Below are positions 62,665 to 64,000 of a DNA stretch of 64,000 bases, piece after piece. Made by a program: the position numbers and the translations under genes. How positions within the stretch are numbered: the first letter of the stretch is position 1; each line of letters begins with the position of its first letter. The notes under the pieces were generated by a model, which saw nothing but the letters and a program-made list of their open reading frames with translations, was not told the origin of the DNA and ran no database searches. This DNA is from Spirulina subsalsa PCC 9445 (lineage in GTDB: Bacteria; Cyanobacteriota; Cyanobacteriia; Cyanobacteriales; Spirulinaceae): contig NZ_JH980292.1 of the NCBI RefSeq assembly GCF_000314005.1, positions 4,314,121-4,378,120 of the forward strand. The letters run 5' to 3'.

Positions 62665-64000
62665 GGCTGAGAATTTCGCTCAAGGTGGCTAATAATTGCG
62701 CCTCATTATAGGGCTTCGTGAAGTAGTGAACCGCCCCCAATTCGGTCGCCCGTTGTCGATGTTTGATGCCACTGCGAGAGGTCAACATAGCCACGGGAAT
62801 CCGTCGGAATTGGGGGTGAGTTTTAAGCTGTTCGAGTAATTCAAAACCATCTAAACGGGGCATTTCAATATCTGCAATCATTAAATCACAGGCAACCCCC
62901 CCTTGTAGTTTTTCCCAAGCCTCTTGGCCGTCTTTCGCTAACTCTACCTGATAGCGCGCCCGCTTTAAGGTCAGGGCGAGGAGTTGGCGGATGGTATAGG
63001 AATCATCCACCACGAGGATATGAGGGGCGCTGGGGGTGATGCGGGGGGTGTCGAGGGTAGAGACTTCCTGAATGGCAATTTCGGCCGGATTGTGGGGGTT
63101 AAAATCGGCAATCAGTTCATCAATATCCAAAATCAGAATCACGGAACCATCCCCTAAAATAGTCGTGCCGAGGAGGCCGTGGGGTTTCGGTAAGGGGGCG
63201 GGGAGGGGTTTGACGACAATTTCCTGTTGTCCGATAATTCGTTCTACGGCAATGGCTAAAATCCCCTCATCACAGGCTAACACCACCACGGGGATTTTAT
63301 CTTGGGTGAGGGGATCTGGGGAAGGTTCATCACTCAGGGGTAAGGCGTAGTGGATTAAGTCCTGTAAGCGCGTGAGACGGATAAATTCAGAACGCCACCC
63401 TAACATCGACTGGGTGCCGGCCATTTGTAAATCCTCGCCGTCAATATAGAGCAATTCTTCCACCGCATCGAGGGGAATGGCGAGGGTGTTGTGTTCCACC
63501 CGCACAAGGAGGGCGTTGGTAATGGAGAGGATAAGGGGCAATTTCAGGATGAAGGTGGTGCCTTTACCCTGTCGCGAGTCCAGTTTGACGCTGCCGCGCA
63601 CTTGACGGAGACTACTCCGCACGATATCTAAACCGACTCCTCGCCCGGATAGGGAGGTGGTGGTGTCGGTGGTGCTGAATCCGGGCCAGAAGAGGAGGTC
63701 ATAAAGATCCGTGAGGGGGAGGGATGGCGCTTGTTCAGGGGTGATGAATCCCTTGTTTATAGCGGTTTGCCGGATTTTTTCGGGATCAATTCCCCGGCCG
63801 TCATCCTGAATGGTAATAATGGTTTGCCCCCCTTGATGATAGGCGGCAATTTCAATCTGTCCGGTGGGGGGTTTACCTAATTTTGTCCGTTCTGGGGGGG
63901 GTTCGATCCCATGATCAAAGGCGTTGCGTAAGAGGTGTAACAGGGGCATCCGCAGGGCATCGACGAGACTTTCATCAATTTTGGTGTCTCGCCCTAATAA
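62651..64000 (-). CDS. CheA-type hybrid histidine kinase, 3' part
   Basis: The frame is open to the window edge, so the gene starts outside and its phosphotransfer domain is not visible. Present are the HATPase part (MPLLHLLRNAFDHGIEPPP, IQDDGRGIDPEKI and FSTTDTTTSLSGRGVGLDIV), a CheW-like domain (about 210 residues), and a C-terminal receiver (HILVVDDSYTIRQLLALTLK, DLMIADIEMPRLDGF, MLTSRSG, YFTKPY). This CheA-CheW-REC hybrid form is used in cyanobacterial phototaxis and pilus control systems (PixL, PilL-C type). cheW follows with overlap. Confidence 0.93.
   Translation of the reverse strand, partial: LLGRDTKIDESLVDALRMPLLHLLRNAFDHGIEPPPERTKLGKPPTGQIEIAAYHQGGQTIITIQDDGRGIDPEKIRQTAINKGFITPEQAPSLPLTDLYDLLFWPGFSTTDTTTSLSGRGVGLDIVRSSLRQVRGSVKLDSRQGKGTTFILKLPLILSITNALLVRVEHNTLAIPLDAVEELLYIDGEDLQMAGTQSMLGWRSEFIRLTRLQDLIHYALPLSDEPSPDPLTQDKIPVVVLACDEGILAIAVERIIGQQEIVVKPLPAPLPKPHGLLGTTILGDGSVILILDIDELIADFNPHNPAEIAIQEVSTLDTPRITPSAPHILVVDDSYTIRQLLALTLKRARYQVELAKDGQEAWEKLQGGVACDLMIADIEMPRLDGFELLEQLKTHPQFRRIPVAMLTSRSGIKHRQRATELGAVHYFTKPYNEAQLLATLSEILSHDGL

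Overview
The window is cyanobacterial chromosomal DNA. It carries psbC (CP43), petC-petA (cytochrome b6f), a flavodiiron gene of the Flv3 type, hppD, the cyanobacterial families DUF3067, XisH/XisI and CyRepA1, and many HIP1 octamers (GCGATCGC). The long strings of heptanucleotide tandem repeats and the number of mobile remnants fit a filamentous or colonial, repeat-rich cyanobacterium. The genus cannot be fixed from the sequence alone.

Layout. 1-11.4 kb: the 3' part of psbC, a CyRepA1-type primase-helicase gene, a Gly/Tyr repeat protein, a PP2C phosphatase followed by a CHAT-FHA protein, DUF3067, and petCA. 11.4-17.6 kb is an accessory island. It holds an XisI/XisH pair, a duplicated CRISPR leader, a 44-repeat CRISPR array with no cas genes in view, a probable PD-(D/E)XK nuclease gene whose start codon lies in the degenerate last repeat, and a broken antitoxin/toxin locus bracketed by 127-bp direct repeats. 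17.6-27 kb: radC, an unknown membrane protein, flv3, a DMT transporter, a histidine kinase/response regulator pair and glmU, with two intact MITEs and a long heptamer repeat tract. 27-32.6 kb is a three-gene operon: an Amt ammonium channel fused to a SpoIIE/PP2C phosphatase, a UrtA-like binding protein, and a dCache-HAMP-SpoIIE phosphatase. 33-38 kb: a 1.16-kaa inverse-autotransporter-like beta-helix protein with a tnpB element immediately upstream. 38-57 kb is mostly housekeeping: NUDIX-like, PlsC-like, hisS, tRNA-Thr, tRNA-Tyr and tRNA-Asn, a CNNM/CBS protein, a Psb35-like peptide, SGNH hydrolase, Gfo/Idh/MocA, map, an Rpn-family nuclease with a duplicated 3' end, a PlsY-PEP-synthase-like fusion and hppD. 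57-60 kb: a DUF433/DUF5615 toxin-antitoxin pair bracketed by 308-bp direct repeats, and a methylase fragment. 60-64 kb: PQQ sugar dehydrogenase, speE, and a cheW/cheA pair that runs off the window.

Main points. The 27-32.6 kb operon looks like a nitrogen-sensing system: an ammonium-channel sensor and a membrane sensor with an urea/amide-type binding protein both feed the same kind of SpoIIE phosphatase output. Three loci show 3'-end direct duplications of 127-322 bp, two of them around toxin-antitoxin genes. One MITE family (16-bp inverted ends AGGGCTTGCTGAATAA, 4-bp target duplications) has visibly altered genes: it sits directly against the start codon of the histidine kinase and supplies the last codons of cheW. 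Start sites marked as internal choices and unnamed families are judgements from sequence patterns; no database search was possible.
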